A stretch of DNA of 64,000 nt from Argopecten irradians (Eukaryota; Mollusca; Bivalvia; Pectinida; Pectinidae), in the NCBI RefSeq assembly GCF_041381155.1, contig NC_091143.1:40564996-40628995 (forward strand). Reading direction: 5' to 3'. Below the pieces are notes generated by a model that saw nothing but the letters and a program-made list of their open reading frames with translations, made no database searches and was not told the origin of the DNA. The translations under genes were made by a program, and so were the position numbers. Shown piece by piece: positions 37,701 through 53,300 of this stretch. Position 1 is the stretch's first letter. Every line of letters begins with the position of its first letter.

Positions 37701-38279
37701 TCAATCATATATCTACTCTTTACTTACTTTATTTGTGTTTTAAAAATAACTTTAGTCTGATGAGTGTCTGAACAATAGTAAATACATAAACTTAGTAGAT
37801 CTGGAGGTTTTGAATAATTGTCTAATTAACAAGATAATTCACTAATTGTAGGATAAATAATAATTGGTAAACATACCTTATCAATCTGACACAGTAGTTG
37901 ATTCATTATGTGTAACAACTTACAATACGTTGTTTATGTTAGCCTAAACATTATTCTTGGAATGGAACTACCTTACTTTTTGAATTTTTCCTATTGGCTT
38001 TATTTATAAATTAACATTCAGCATTTGTAAGCATAAACTGCCATTACTTGTAGCCCAGAGGTGGAGACTTACAGGGGCATGGCGTCAGGTGAAAAAGGGC
38101 ACAGCACGACACCTTGCTAATCGGGCCTGTGGGTAACACTAATGTTGGCACACCTTACAGTAACCACTTGGGTACCTTCATTATTCTTTGATAAATCCTT
38201 ACATAAAAATTACATGTTTTACCATTGTACAATTTGAATTGATAAGTTTCATTGAGTTTCATTTTTGTTCCCTCTCTCT

Positions 38280-38374
<95 letters not shown>

Positions 38375-41300
38375 CCTCTATTCCCTCACTCTCTCTCTCT
38401 CATTTTCATTTTGTCTGCCTGGAGTGTTCATCTGACATAGTTTTTATATCATAATCATTCGTGTCTATTTTTCTTCATTTCATTTCAAAATGTTTTATTG
38501 ATATGCAAGAATTATATACATAATTTTTAAATAAATCATAAAATAAAAAAAGTGTTAACAAATTGAGCGGACAACAGGCAAAGCCTATACAAACCCTTTT
38601 CATTGATTTTATTACAATATATTATATTTCTAATATTTTCTATTTGTCTTCAATTTGAGCTTGAATCTTTGATGTTTGATTAATTGTTAATCTTAATTAT
38701 TGAGGCATGTGTTCAGTTCTTTCATAAATATTGAATAAAATTATCTAAAACATTTAATTGGCTATTCACTATTCAGTCCGGACAGCATAGAATTTGAAAT
38801 TATAGAGCAAAGTACTTTTCAATAGAAATTTTCATTGATTATTGAAGGGTATAACTGTTATATACACTTATTATTCTGTATACAGGGAAGTTTTATTTGG
38901 ATGTGTTAGTATGAACCAATAAATTATACATATAGATGTATCTTCAGTTGATATTTGACCTTGGGCTTTCAAATATTTACTTTCGATTGTTGGCCTATAA
39001 AACATGTTATAAAAATAGTTTCTCATCTTATCAATATTTAACCACTTACTTTTGTGTGCGTAATAGCTTTATGTAAATAGGTATTATAAAATGTTTTCAC
39101 AACCAACGACTCGGATGAAAGAAAAACTGGAAGACGTTCACATATGAATCTAAAATTATTTATGAGGTCTTTTATGTTGGGTTTCAAGTGATTACACAGT
39201 ATGAATAGGGTAGCAGAGGTGAGGAGTTAAAACCAAAAAAAGTATTTTATTTTAAGAAAAAGACCTGCTCACCATTATTTCTTACCCAATGATATTGAAT
39301 ATGTCCCTTTAAAAGTTCAATTTGGATGAAATAAAAGTTTACGTGTTCAATAGTTGATTAATTCCATGACTTCTACTTCATACTTCAATGATGCACAGCA
39401 GTAAAATAACACAGGTAAACTTCTGTCCTTCATAGGTATCAATGTGTAGGAGTTGAAATCCTTATTGTACATAATTGCCGTTGAATTCAAGATGCTGGTA
39501 GATGAAAGTACGTACTGAAGATTGATATAAGACTTTAGAATTCTAGATAAATATTTCTATAGATAAATATTTTCTTGGTTAGAAAATAAACATTGATTTA
39601 ATATAATAATTCCACAACTATATAATCTAAACTGTCAACTGAACAACCTGGGTCAAAAATAAATGAAACACGTCTTATGTTTGTTATTTTTATAGATTCT
39701 TCTGAAATGCACTACATGACCAGGCTCAGGTGTTCCATGAGAGTTAGCATTCTCTGCTTCATAATGACCCTTTGATAAAAATCTTGGTCAATATTATTCA
39801 AAGTTAGCCTTCAGGAAATTTTAGAAGTTGGCATAGCATCTACTTGTTCAGTATATAGTAAGCATGGATTGAATTCTCAGGTGAACATTTTTAGCCTTCA
39901 GAAATTGAAATCATCAGTCATATATTACCAGTGTTCTCCTTTAGGGATTTTTCTGATTTTTTACAGCTGGTCCTAAGGACCGGCTGACTCTAAAGGTTAC
40001 TGGTCCTGGCTGAAAGTTACTGGTCCTAGACTCCTTACAAAGTTACAAGTCATCATTGTAATTTATTGCAAAGTAATAGTTTTACTAACAAAAATACCCA
40101 CATATCTGTATTAGTATGGCGCACTTTCAAATGAAGTTGGCTGCATTCAAATACCAGAATATAACGAAAATATGTTTTGTACAGTTTGATCTTCAACCTT
40201 TCTGTATAAGTCTACTGTCATTTTTGGTTTGTATATGGATCCTCTATCTTGACCACAAAGTTGGCAGCATGGCAAAAATTGTCTGCCCTACTATAAAGTT
40301 GTCGGTCAGAGCAGACGGACAGGCGTTAATTTCGAACGCTGTATATTAGTATATTACATGTAATTAATTGTGTAGCAAACAGGGATCACATTGTAGGGTC
40401 TAGCTTTCTTTATACACTATATTAACCAATATGAACTGAATTTGTCAACCGTAATCAACATTGTTAACAGATCTTAAGATGTTACTTCTTGGTTGGTGTC
40501 CTAGGTCCTTGTAATTATTCTTATAGAATTATAAGATATTTTCTTTAATTGGTTGGTTTCTAGATAAATAACGCCAAAAATAGCTCAGGTGTATCAGTTT
40601 ACATATATATAAGTTGGTGACTGGAATTACATATTATTATTTTCAGAAATAACACATTGTATAATAATCATTTTGAAATAAATACTGATACATCATTCGT
40701 CTCATTCTTTCATCACCAACCATGATCTCTCAGCTGTATGTGCTTCTCAAAAAAAACCAAAACAAAACAAACAAACAAAAATCATTCAGATTGTCCGTTC
40801 ACCCTCAATTTTCAGATTTGCCTCTAACACTGGTATTACCATTCATAGACATTTCCAGACATCATATTTATTCAGATTTGATATGATATTTTTAAACTTT
40901 TACCATAAACTGAAATATCAAATTTTATTATTTGTACCAAGAGATTTTAAGCATTCACCCTAGGGTCCAGTGTTGTACGTGTTTACCCTCACAAGAGAAT
41001 TTGCTCGATGTGGGAATCCAGGATGATATTCTCTTTGGTTGCTGTCAGTTATTTTATGAAGCACTGTATTTAATTGACTATGAGTTAAACATATTGGATT
41101 TCTACAAAACAGAACCGGAGGACTTGTTAGGAATTTTAACATAATGTCCCTGCTGTACTGTTATTGTAATGGACATCAAGTTTAACGTTTACATGTTTCT
41201 TTCAGTTGTAAATCTATTCATATTAACATATTGATACATTTAAATGTATGTCACACAACAAACAAACTATTTACATTTGAATAAGTTACAACATATCTTT

Positions 41301-44300
41301 CACAGTAAAGCAGATATCGGTATTTAAATGGGGTAATAGATATATGTATACTAATGATTTGGGCGCCGGCCAAACTTAGCATTGTGCATGGCACGGTTGA
41401 GTATTGTCTCCAAGATTTTTCGGTCAAGATAATTCCATTGAAGGGGGGTATTTTTAGTTTATACAGGCAAAATATGGATCTAAAGCTTGTGGCACATTTA
41501 ATGCTATCTGATGTACCCATGTTTGGAAGACACTCTATACTTAATATGACCAATATTAATTAGTGACTTTTTGTCGGTGACAGAGATATGAGATTTAAGT
41601 CTAATGGCAGTACTAATTGTCAACACATTGCATGCACTATATTGCACTTTACTGCATTAATGGTTAAATATTCTTTTTAAAAGGATTAGACATTTTTTTA
41701 TATTGTTAAATTTATAATGATAAAGAAATAACCTGTAACCAGTTGATTGGATAATTTTTTTCTATTTCGTAGGCATAATTCACCCCTAAACACACATTTG
41801 AGCTTTTCTAATTCAAAGTCTTAAATAAATTCATTTGAAGTCTTTAAAGGGTGAATTATTTAACTTCATTGGTCTCAAAAATTGTATCATGAAATGACAA
41901 AATTTTCATAACATTAAATTTTCATAACATTTTTCTATGCATAAGAAATCTTTTTCAAACTTTTTTAAGGAAAAGGTTATCTTGTATTTCTTAGAATGAC
42001 AACCATATTTGGCACAAATACATACCTTTCAGCTAACACTTGAGGAGTGGTTACCCCTGTAAGGAAGGCTCTGGGTTGTGTCATCTGGTAGAGACACACA
42101 ATAGTCAATAAAATTGGAATTTTCTGCTCTTGCTTTAAATTTAAGCATTCAGTATTAATGAAGAATGACAACAGATTTGCCTGTTGTCATTATAATCTGA
42201 CCTGATGGAGTGTGTTGTTTGGTATCTTTAGAAGCATGCTTTAGTGATATGCCACTATAAAAAGGACAAAAGTTTTTCTCTATCACAAGGAGACACAACA
42301 CAAACATATCACAGTCTCCCAAAACAACACACTTCACACACACTTAACACATCACATATTCTGGAGGCTGTACTTAAATAACCCTAACTGATAATAGGAC
42401 TTAAAGATTATTCACCCAACCAACCAATAAAATGACTCATTGCCAGATTGTATGTAGTCATGCCCTGTGCTCGCATATGCATGTGTTTCCATTCAATATC
42501 ACAGGAAACGTCTTAGCATGCACAATACAAAATGCAAAGTCACATGCAGTACCCGGGCAGTTTAATTGGCAGCTGGCGATCCATCAACTATTCTCTGTAA
42601 GTGACCTTTCTATCTTGTGACTTATGTTTTAGTTTCTTAATTAAGTAAATTATGATTGACCACTGACCAGTGTGTTTGCTTTCTCCCACAGATGGTGTGA
42701 TAAAGACATACGAGGCTGAGGGTGGAAAACTTGTAATGGTCATTACAGAGCACAAAGGATGGGTTACAGACTTCCTCTACTGGTCAGTATCTGTTTCTGT
42801 ATGTTCTTAATCATCCACCCCTGAAATTTTGTAATGAACTGTTCTAGACCTTGATTTAGAAGAGTCTAAATGTGTTTTCAGGGGTGCATTTTCAAGAAAA
42901 TTAGCTTACCGTAGTTTCTGCATACCTGCTCTTCTATATACAAGTTTTATCTACTCAAAAGTCATTTCGCAAAGTCTTAATACCATCTTGAGAAATTAAT
43001 TTCCTGATACAATGCATATTGATATTAATTTTAAGTGATGCATGTTAATTTCTGTAGGCATGACTGTAAGGTGATGTTGTCTGCGGCCAATGATGGGTAC
43101 ATTCTGGCCTGGTCCTCAGGAGGAGGGGTGTCGGACCGAATTCCGGTAAGTTTGACCCCTACACTGACTACAATACTACAGCACACTGTTTCCTTCACCA
43201 CAAAAGAAACAAAAGTTTTAACGCTGCACTAACCACAAATACTACAGTAGCCAATGAACTTCAAGTTTATTGGTATCACTTTTTTAGGTATACTTGTATT
43301 TTCAATGCCTTGATTTCAAGATACCAAAAGGACGTACTGGGTGAATTGCATTTATTATCGATAAGTTTCAATTTCCAGTGATTGGGACGTCATCTTTTAA
43401 CTTGGATTTTGTATCATCACAATCGCCAGAAGGTGAAACTATGCAGTTAAATTGTACATTACCCACATTCTTTTGGTATCTCAAAATCTCTGTATTTGAT
43501 TTTCATCTGAAAGAAAAATCATAATAAATATCTATATCAAATAAATATGAGATTGGCTGTCTGTCTATTGCTAAACTACCTTGTAGTTTCATAACAAGTT
43601 ATTTTGTTTTCCTTTAGAATTATGTTGTATCAAAATTCTCAAACTAGAGGTGCGCTTAAATCAAAATGTCTAATAATGAGCCATCTTGATTACGACATAT
43701 TGACCTACCAATATGACTGATATTTCTTCAGATTTAAGTAATTTGGAGATATAATGGTGATTGTATGACCCTCTTGTTGATACTGTTGATACTTGAAGTG
43801 TTATAATGATTTACATGTCCTCCATTTTAACTATCATCACAGATTGGTATGCCTGTGTACTGTATGGCCATCAATCCACGTAGACATCAGCTTGTTTGTG
43901 GAGTCAATGGAGGCATACGTGTTTACGCTCTCGACGAAAGTAAGTCCACTAAAATCATACTGGTATGAATCAAAAACCATCCTATGAGATTTAGCAGCTT
44001 CATTCTATGCAGTTATTAGCTCTGACTGACATTGAAGGGCTACATGGGACTAAAAAGAGTGAACATTTCACTTGATTGAGAAACATTTTTAGATTTATTT
44101 TTTGTGCATCCATGATGATAACCAAGATGAGTCTGGGTGTCAATGGAAGAAACTTAAGTTTTACATCATGCATTGTGTTTGTCTATTTTTGTATCAATTT
44201 GGGATTTCTTTTGCAAGTGATCTCGTTCAATGTATTGCATCTCAAAAGTTGGTCACAGTGACCTTCATTGTATGCCCCTGCCATAAAATGGCTGGCGTAA

Positions 44301-47300
44301 TGTTACCCATGTTCATCCATCCCATCCCATCCTTTCCTGTCCAGTCACATCCTTGTAATATTTCATTTTGTGGGAGGCATTAAGTTTGAAACATTTCTAT
44401 TTGTTTCAAACTCATTCTTTGATAACAGGTTTCTATACAAAATGTAGGCAATGCACTGAGTCATGCTGATCAGTCAATGACCTTTCACGTTGACCTTGAC
44501 TTAAAGTCAAATGTCAAGATAAAGGACAATGCCACCTAGACTCAAGTAAAAAGTCTTGCCAGAAGTGTTTGGTTATATTCACTACTGTTGAAGGGGAAAC
44601 TTTAATGTAACTAGTTGTTTCTGATAAATTTATGATGATCTAGGATTATGTAATAAGATTTATGTTATTTTGTGTTTCAGACAGAGACTCCGGCCATGTT
44701 ATAAATAATGACGTGCTGTTCATAGCATGTGAACACAAAGATATCGTGCGATGTATAATTTGTAACGAGTCACGCATTTACTCCGCTGGGTAAGCATCAT
44801 GGTGTCAGCAAGATATACAAATATTTTGCCTCTGTGAAATAAACACTTTGAGAAAAATTGTTTAAAATATATTTTGTTCCAGATTTGAGGATAAGAAATC
44901 TTTTCTAACAATATCAAATTTGAAATTACATTTAAATAACTTTTTCGCATATCATATGCAATTTGACTTGTAGGATTCTAAGTTTCTTTATCTGAATCAT
45001 TAAAATTGTTTATTTGAAATTTAATATCTATTTTGTTTATTGTACAATGTCAGTTTTGTTTTCTTTCAGGTATGATCACCGATTAGTAATCTACGATTCC
45101 TCATACACTGGAGATAATAGTCTGGAGCCTATATTCCAGTAAGTTTATGTCTATAAAGAAATGGAATAAAAATTTCCATCTATGAGGAAAATTCAATAAA
45201 GAAGGCCTTCCATGTATTTTAGATTTCAAAGAAAAATAGACATCTTGAAAAAAATCTCAATTGCAGCATTAATTGATTGTTTAAAGTATTCAAAGACTGA
45301 AAAACTCCATAGAAAACAATATAACATAATTTTCTGTATATTACCTTGGAGTTATACAAATTTTTTTTCATCAGAAGATGCCCAATGTGGGCTATACCTT
45401 GGTGTGGTTAATACACATCAAATTACGGTATATAAAAATGTATGAAAATCATATTTCAGCATTAAACAATGTTCTCTATTATTTTTTTTAGGAACCCAAC
45501 TGCTCATGATGCCGGAATTTCATGTTTGTTGCTTGCAAAAGATAATGAAAATAATACCTGGTAAGAAAAACATGATTTGTTCTTCTTGTAAGAGTTACTT
45601 GGTGTTGTTGCATGCAAAGAAATCTTCAATGTGTTTGAAGGTATTTTGATTTTTGGGGGAAACATTTAACCATTCTCAGTGAAAATAAAATTTCTCAAAA
45701 ATGTTTATTTCAAGTAATCAAGATTTGACTGTATTCTAGATAATGGTAGTTTCTGCTCCTGCTTAGTGCTCAACAATAAGGAAGTGGGATGACTGATTTG
45801 CCTATTTGTCTGTACATGACCGAGTGGGGTATTCTTGTTTGGTGACGTCTTTTGGGGGAATGATAATTGCAATTCAAAAGCTCTCCATGTTGACAGGATA
45901 CTGACGGGGTCATTTGACAAAAGTGTGAAGATCTGGTCTGTCGACGGTAAACCTGTACACAAACTAGATAATTTCCTGTCTACGGTATCCGGAATCTGCT
46001 ATGTTCCTCGTAACAAAACTGTCTGGGTTGCAGGTGGAACCTCATATGCTAGTCTTTTTGACCCCAAGTCTGGGGATAACGTAAGTAAATTAAAGTGTAA
46101 TTAATTCTTTAAACAGAACATTTTTAATATACAATTTGTAGTCTTTAGTTAAAAATTCCATTATATTGTTCATTGAAGGAAAGTCAAAAATATGTGTTTT
46201 CAAATTAAACCCAGCATTAAAAAAACTCAAGCAAAAACAACCAGACACAAAAAGTTGAATGAAAAAATATATTATTGAAATTTCTGACTGTAAAATTTAA
46301 ACAACCTTAATAGATTTCCTTTTCTTTGTGTATTTTACCCATATGTATAGTAATATGTACAGATATGTACAAATATCAATTCTTTGGCATATAATCAACA
46401 AAATTATCATTTGCAGGTTTCGGATTTTATTGGAACTTTTCAACAGCAGGAGGAAGAAAAATACCATTTACAAATCCTGAAGTATTTTGGGGAATTAAAT
46501 GAAGTTGTTGGTAAGTATAACATATTCAAAAAAAAAAAAAAAAATCTGCAAATTTTGTCACAAATCAGTAACAGTTATGTCCCCTCACATACAGAAATTA
46601 TTTATGTCCGATCCATATAGGATCTAAAATGAGAGTTTTTATCTGAAACAAGCCTAAAGAGGGTTCATTTTTGTGAATGAACGTTCATTTCATTTGAAGT
46701 TAAAACAAGCTTAAAGAAGTTTTTATTTTTCTGAGCCTTGGTGAGCAAAAATTAAAAGTTTGAGATGAGGTTCATAAAATCTCATATAAAATATGAACAC
46801 AATTTAACCTAAGACACATTTCATCACATAACTACAACCTTTATTTTGAAGATACATCAAAAGGCATTGCATAAATTCAGCAGAAAGGGACATTTTGACA
46901 TCACGTCATTGTTTGATTTCCAACCAATGAAAAGTGTCCAGGGTATACTATTACACTAGTACATATGTAAAAATTTTATACATAGTCTATGGCAAGCCAA
47001 GTTACTTTTTATTCCAATTTCCGATATCGGGAATTCTAATTTCCGATATCGGGAAATCAATTTCCGATATCGGGAAATCAATTTCCGATATCGGGAATTC
47101 ATATTAATTTTTGATATCGGAAATTCTAATTCCGATATCAGAAATTCTAATTTTGATATTGGAAATTGTAATTCCCATATCGGATATAAGAAAACAAATT
47201 CTGATATGGGTAATTCTATTTCCGATATCGGTATTTCAATTTCCGATATCGAGAATTCAATTTCCGATATCGGAAATGAAGTATAATCTGCAATGCAAAT

Positions 47301-50300
47301 AATGAGTAGAGAGAATTTCCGATATCGGAAATTGTTTTCTAATTCCCGATATCGGAATTTTCCGATATCGAGAATTCTAATTTCGATATCGGAAATGAAT
47401 TTCTGATATCGGAATTTCCGATATCGGAATAAAAGAATAAAAAGTAACTTGGCTTGCCATATGTAAAAATTTTATACATAGTCACATATAGATACCAGGC
47501 AGATACTGTGATAAAAACTTATTTTATATCGAGTGTGTGAATTTATTGTTGTGTTGGTTTGTTCCAGCTTCGACTAGTCGGCGCCATTTAGTGGTGTGGA
47601 AGTACAACTCGTCCGGGTGTATCACGGCACTAAAGTGTCGCAGCTCTCTGGAAAGTCTCTGTTACAGTAAGTATACTTGTAAAGGTTCTGGGTTGTGTCG
47701 GTCATCAGGGACCAGGTAGCTTAATTTGTAGAGCAATTTGGCTAGTTTTTCGGATGGTCTCGGGTTCAAATCCAAGTCTAGCTGTAGAATTTTTTCCACT
47801 CCTACTGCATTCTTAAAGATCTAAAGGAACTTTCTATTAGATAAATATTAGTCATGAAAATGTTTGCAGATGACAAGTTTTTATATATAAGTGCATGTTT
47901 TATTTTTATTTAAGATTTAAAAGGAAGTACATTTATTTTAATTTCTTTTGATAGTTCATATTTTGAATATTTTAAGAACTTCAGGTTAAGGGATTGAAGA
48001 ATAGCCAGATAAACCAGAGAAAAACCACCAACCAGTGGCTAGTATCAATCGCATGTCCCTTTGTGGGCCAGAACTTGTGACCTTGAAGTGTAGAAATTGT
48101 CTGACACCTTAACCACTAAGCCACCACAACCTGCCCTCAGAAAGCTTAATTTCTTAGATTAACTCACTCAGCCCTGAAGACAAATTTGGACTCTCCAAAA
48201 TCAAGGACTAGAACAGGCCATTATGAAATTCCAGGGGTGAATGGGTTAATTAAATGCTTCTTACTGTATGTTACACATTGTAAAATACAGTAAAACTTAC
48301 CTTAGCGACCGTCTCTGTATAAAGACCTCCTGCTTAATAAGACAACTGTTCTAGGGTGTCCAATGACCATTCAATTCAACCTGTGTATAAAGACTACCTG
48401 GCTATAAAGACCATTTTTTTCCTCTACCAATAGGATGGTCTTTATAGACAGGTTTGACTATATTGACATTTTTTCTTTTGTTTCCAGCTAAGAAGGTGCC
48501 TATCCTTCTGTTCAGTGGTGATAACGATGGTGTAATTATCAAATGGGAACGTATGCAATCTAATCACTTCATGTACAGGTAAAATATTGTTTCCATCACA
48601 TGCAATTCCGTCTTTTACATATGACAGAGTTGCTGCCCTTTTTGGGTGAAAATTAATTGTGACATCATCAGCATTATTGGAGCCCCCCCCCCCCCCCCCA
48701 AAAAAAAAAAAAAAAAAAAAATATGTAAAAAATAAATCACAACAAAACTTTATTGTTTGAAACTGTTTTCAGAATACATTTATTTTATCGTTGACATATT
48801 TTAAGTTATTATGGGATGGCAGTCAAACGAATCATTATTTATCTGTCACTAGAATATGTTATAGATCTAAAAACTATTTTTTTCTGACAAATGGCATTTT
48901 TTTCACTATCAAAAATGGGAGCAGACGATTTGGTATTTTGCTTCAGTTACAAAAGTTACTAACTTTACACCATTACCACCATTGGAAAGTTTGAGCTTCT
49001 AAATTTACTTCAAGATAAAAAATATTAAAAATAATTAATTGCATCCCGAACAAATTTTGTGGCACTATGTTCTATATAGAAGTTATGACTGTGAATGTAT
49101 CAAAAGCAAAATAAAATATTGTATATTATTTTTTGTGTTAATTAGACATATATATACATGATTAAACACCAACTGTTGTTCAAATGATGAGTGTCATTTA
49201 TGGTCTGTCGGCGGTGGAGCATCTTTATAAGCTTATGTGATTTTATTTCCACAGTAAAGAGATGTATCAGCTGAGTGATTCTAAGTTAAAGAAGCAGCGT
49301 AAGGCTGGTAGTAAGGCTCGGGAACTGATGCTGGAACAGCAGCTTAGTCAGAGTCCGACGTCAGCTGACTAGTCGGAGCAGTAACCGGAGTGTACAGAGT
49401 CACTATGCCTTCAACAAACCAAGTATTCCACCCGTAAGTACAACAGTATGTCAGCCATAGTCACTCCCACAATGCGGTGTTTAGAATAATATAGTACACT
49501 ATTTGTTGCTCACCCTATTATGAGTTATACATTTTGTGTTTGAATTACATGCATGAGTCCATTCAAGGACGTATATGAGAAGGATAAGTCACACTGGCTT
49601 TTGGGGAAGTCCAAGGCAGGCGCTTTTGTGTTTGTGCACTGACCGTGACGTTGGGCGACGACTGATTTTCCTTTGATATCCGCCGGCGCAGCCTTTGATG
49701 TAGCTTGCGGGTGCGAGGGTTACCGTCTTACTTTCTGAAGCGGGGCCGTCATTTCATGAGCTGTCGATCTTTTTTGAACGAAAATTTAAGACATGTCCTT
49801 TAAATATTCCGTCTTTAAAGCAAGTAATATACGTCGTGAAATTTAATAAACTTTACAATGGTGTTTCGTTTGACTCGATAAGACAAGTATTTGTTGAGAA
49901 AAACGGTTTTTATTCCCGGTTCATAGGTGTCTCGCGTGGTGTTTAGTAATGTAAAGAGACAGTCACGAATCCTTCTCACTTATAAATCCTTGGTCCATTC
50001 AATGACCTGTGCACCATCATCAATTTTACCTTTTTCTCCACACAATTTTAGTTCAATGCCTCAAATATCAGCCATTATTGAAAAAAGTTGTGACCATCTT
50101 TGTTTTACATCTGAACATTTATGTCTTTGCGAACATGGCAGTTACAATTTGCTAGGTACTGACTACTGGGTAGTAGTTTTTCCCTGGGAACTCCAGCTTT
50201 CTCCACCATCTAAACCTGGCACATCCTTAAGTGACCTTGGCTGTTAATAGGACTTTAAAACATGATGATAATCAAATTGTCAAAACATATGTCTAGTAAG

Positions 50301-53300
50301 TTTGGAAAAGCCAAAGTTCACTGGAAAAAAACACAGACTCATAATCAGTATCTACATGGCAACTGCTATACATATATGCCTCAGACTCATAGCCTATTAA
50401 AATATCAGATATCTTAATTACATCAATATCTAAGCCACATCTTAAAGATGGTATAGCTTAATCATTGTAAGGTTTAGAAATATCTGGAAATGGAAAGTTT
50501 AGAAAAGTAAAACAAAAATAATTACAAAATTAAGCATATTAATTGTTCTTGAATTTTGGCCAAAAAACCTCTTTATATGAATAAATCGTAGATATATATA
50601 TATACTTATATTGTGAGTGTGTGCTTCCGGTCACTTTGCAGCAATATGCATTATAGCCAAGATATTAACCACATTTCACAGTTTACATGTTTTACCTATA
50701 ATGTTTATGCTACATGCTTATTTCACAGACAAGTATAGGGGAACGTCGCAAACGTACACGTACATATGATTATCCTTCTTTACGAAGTATGGTGAGAGTA
50801 AAAACGATAACTTGCATTTTTAAATCTCATTTTTTTAGCAGTAATCTGGGTTCTTCAAAAATCAAATCAAATCTTTTTAACATTTATTTGTGGGGTCACG
50901 ATCTTATGTGACATTGGTACCTTTAATCTAATCTTACCTCATTTAAAAAAGGTTTGTATTTTTTCTAATTTTTTACCAATTTATATACAAATTAATAAAA
51001 AAAAACTGAATAATCTGAAAACAAGTTTATTTGATTATTACATATTTGCTTTTCTGCTTGAAATCTTTATTTTTCTGCAACCATTTAATTGCCTATTTTT
51101 TTTAGAATTTCATCAATTAATATTTTTTTTATTTATCTTTTATTTTTTATTTCTTTACTCGTAATATTTTGTTAAAATTTAGTAGCCAACTTTGTCCATA
51201 TGTTTTGATTAGATATGTCATTGCTTTATTTGCTGTTTTACAATGTTAATCACTCAAACTTAATGTTTTTTAACATACCCGGGGTACAAGAACAGGTAAT
51301 TCCTTGGTATGTAAAGATAAATATTATTCTTGTGTATGCTCTTTAAGAACCTTTTTTTCCATTTCTGTGGTGTTATATGAAATTTATACAGCATTGATCC
51401 TTCCTCATTCGAATTGACTAAGTATTCTGTATTATGCTATTTGGACAGAGTTATAGTAATTTAGCAAAAAGTGTTGTTTTTTTTTCTTTTTTCCTTTTTC
51501 TTTTTGATATCACGGTAATTACAAATGCACTAGTATCCATGTCACAGGTAAGTTATATCACCAGTATTAGGATACTATCTTTTCAAGATATCTCATACTT
51601 TATGAATGTCAGAAACATCACATTTTTGTTTATAAGCTTATTTTTCATTATCCTGATAAAAAAAACATGTTAAACTAATGATCTTTATTAATGCCCTTAG
51701 TGTTTGTATGGTAAATACAGCACTATTTTTAGAACTAGTTACATACATCTTTGTACATAGTTAGTACCTATAAATTGATAATAGCTGTGATCCAGGGCCA
51801 AACCACGGAGATATTGGAATGTTAATTGAACAATGCATGTAATGATGAAAAATCAGGAAAAGCAAACATAATGATATGTTACCTGTTCAATGAAAGCAAG
51901 CATAATGATATGTTGCCTGTTCAGGGAAAGCAAGCATAATGATAAGTTACATGTTCAGGGAAGAGCAAACATAATGATATTTTACATGTTCAGGGAAAGC
52001 AGACATAATGATCTGTTACACATGATAATGTTGATGTTACAGGTCTCCACACATAACCACGCTAACACCACCATACTGAAGATCATGTTTGTAGAAAGTC
52101 TGGATTTTATCATTGCGGCCTCCGAGGACAGTAACATCTGTGAGTACAGCCATATTGACACTTAGGAATTAGAACATTAATAGAAAATGATCTAATATAA
52201 GAAGTACAGGGTAAAGTGATGTCATGTTTGAAATCTTTGGTCGTAAGATCGAGGGAGAGGGAAAGGGGATGGCAATTTTTAAACAGTAATTAAGATAAAT
52301 TGTTTAATCTCAAAGGCAAAGTTTCTATAAACCTATTTCTGTTTGATGGTCATACTTTAGATCTATAAAGACTTTTCAGAGTTTGTGTTTTATTATTATT
52401 TTTCATGGATGTATGAAAGTGTTATATATATAGGCCATTGGACCAATCCAAATTTTTTTTCATAGCTATATCATGGTTATTAAGACCTTACAACATTTCC
52501 ATATTATGTATTTTTTAGACGTATGGGGATTTGATGATGATTAAGACCTAACAACATTTCCATATTATATATTTTTTAGATGTATGGGGATTTGATGATG
52601 ATTAAGACCTAACAACTTTTCCATATTATATATTTTTTAGACGTATGGGGATTTGATGATGATTAAGACCTTACAACATTTCCATATTATATATTTTTTA
52701 GACGTATGGGGATTTGATGATGATTAAGACCTAACAACATTTCCATATTATATATTTTTTAGATGTATGGGGATTTGATGATGATTAAGACCTAACAACA
52801 TTTCCATATTATATATTTTTTAGACGTATGGGGATTTGATGATGATTAAGACCTAACAACATTTCCATATTATATATTTTTTAGACGTATGGGGATTTGA
52901 TGATGATTAAGACCTAACAACATTTCCATATTATATATATTTTTTAGACGTATGGGGATTTGATGATGATTAAGACCTAACAACATTTCCATATTATATA
53001 TTTTTTAGACGTATGGGGATTTGATGATGATTAAGACCTTACAACATTTCCATATTATATATTTTTTAGACGTATGGGGATTTGATGATGATTAAGACCT
53101 TACAACTTTTCCATATTATGTATTTTTTTAGACGTATGGGGATTTGATGATGATTAAGACCTTACAACTTTTCCATATTATGTATTTTTTTAGACGTATG
53201 GGGATTTGATGATGATTAAGACCTTACAACATTTCCATATTATATATTTTTTAGACGTATGGGGATTTGATGATGATTAAGACCTTACAACATTTCCATA

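Noticed and set aside
38188..38454. Leu/Ser-rich frames
   Set aside because: They are translation of a CT microsatellite.
47700..47790. tRNA gene
   Set aside because: Box A- and box B-like motifs are present but the ends do not form an acceptor stem and there is no clear anticodon arm. A SINE head is more likely.
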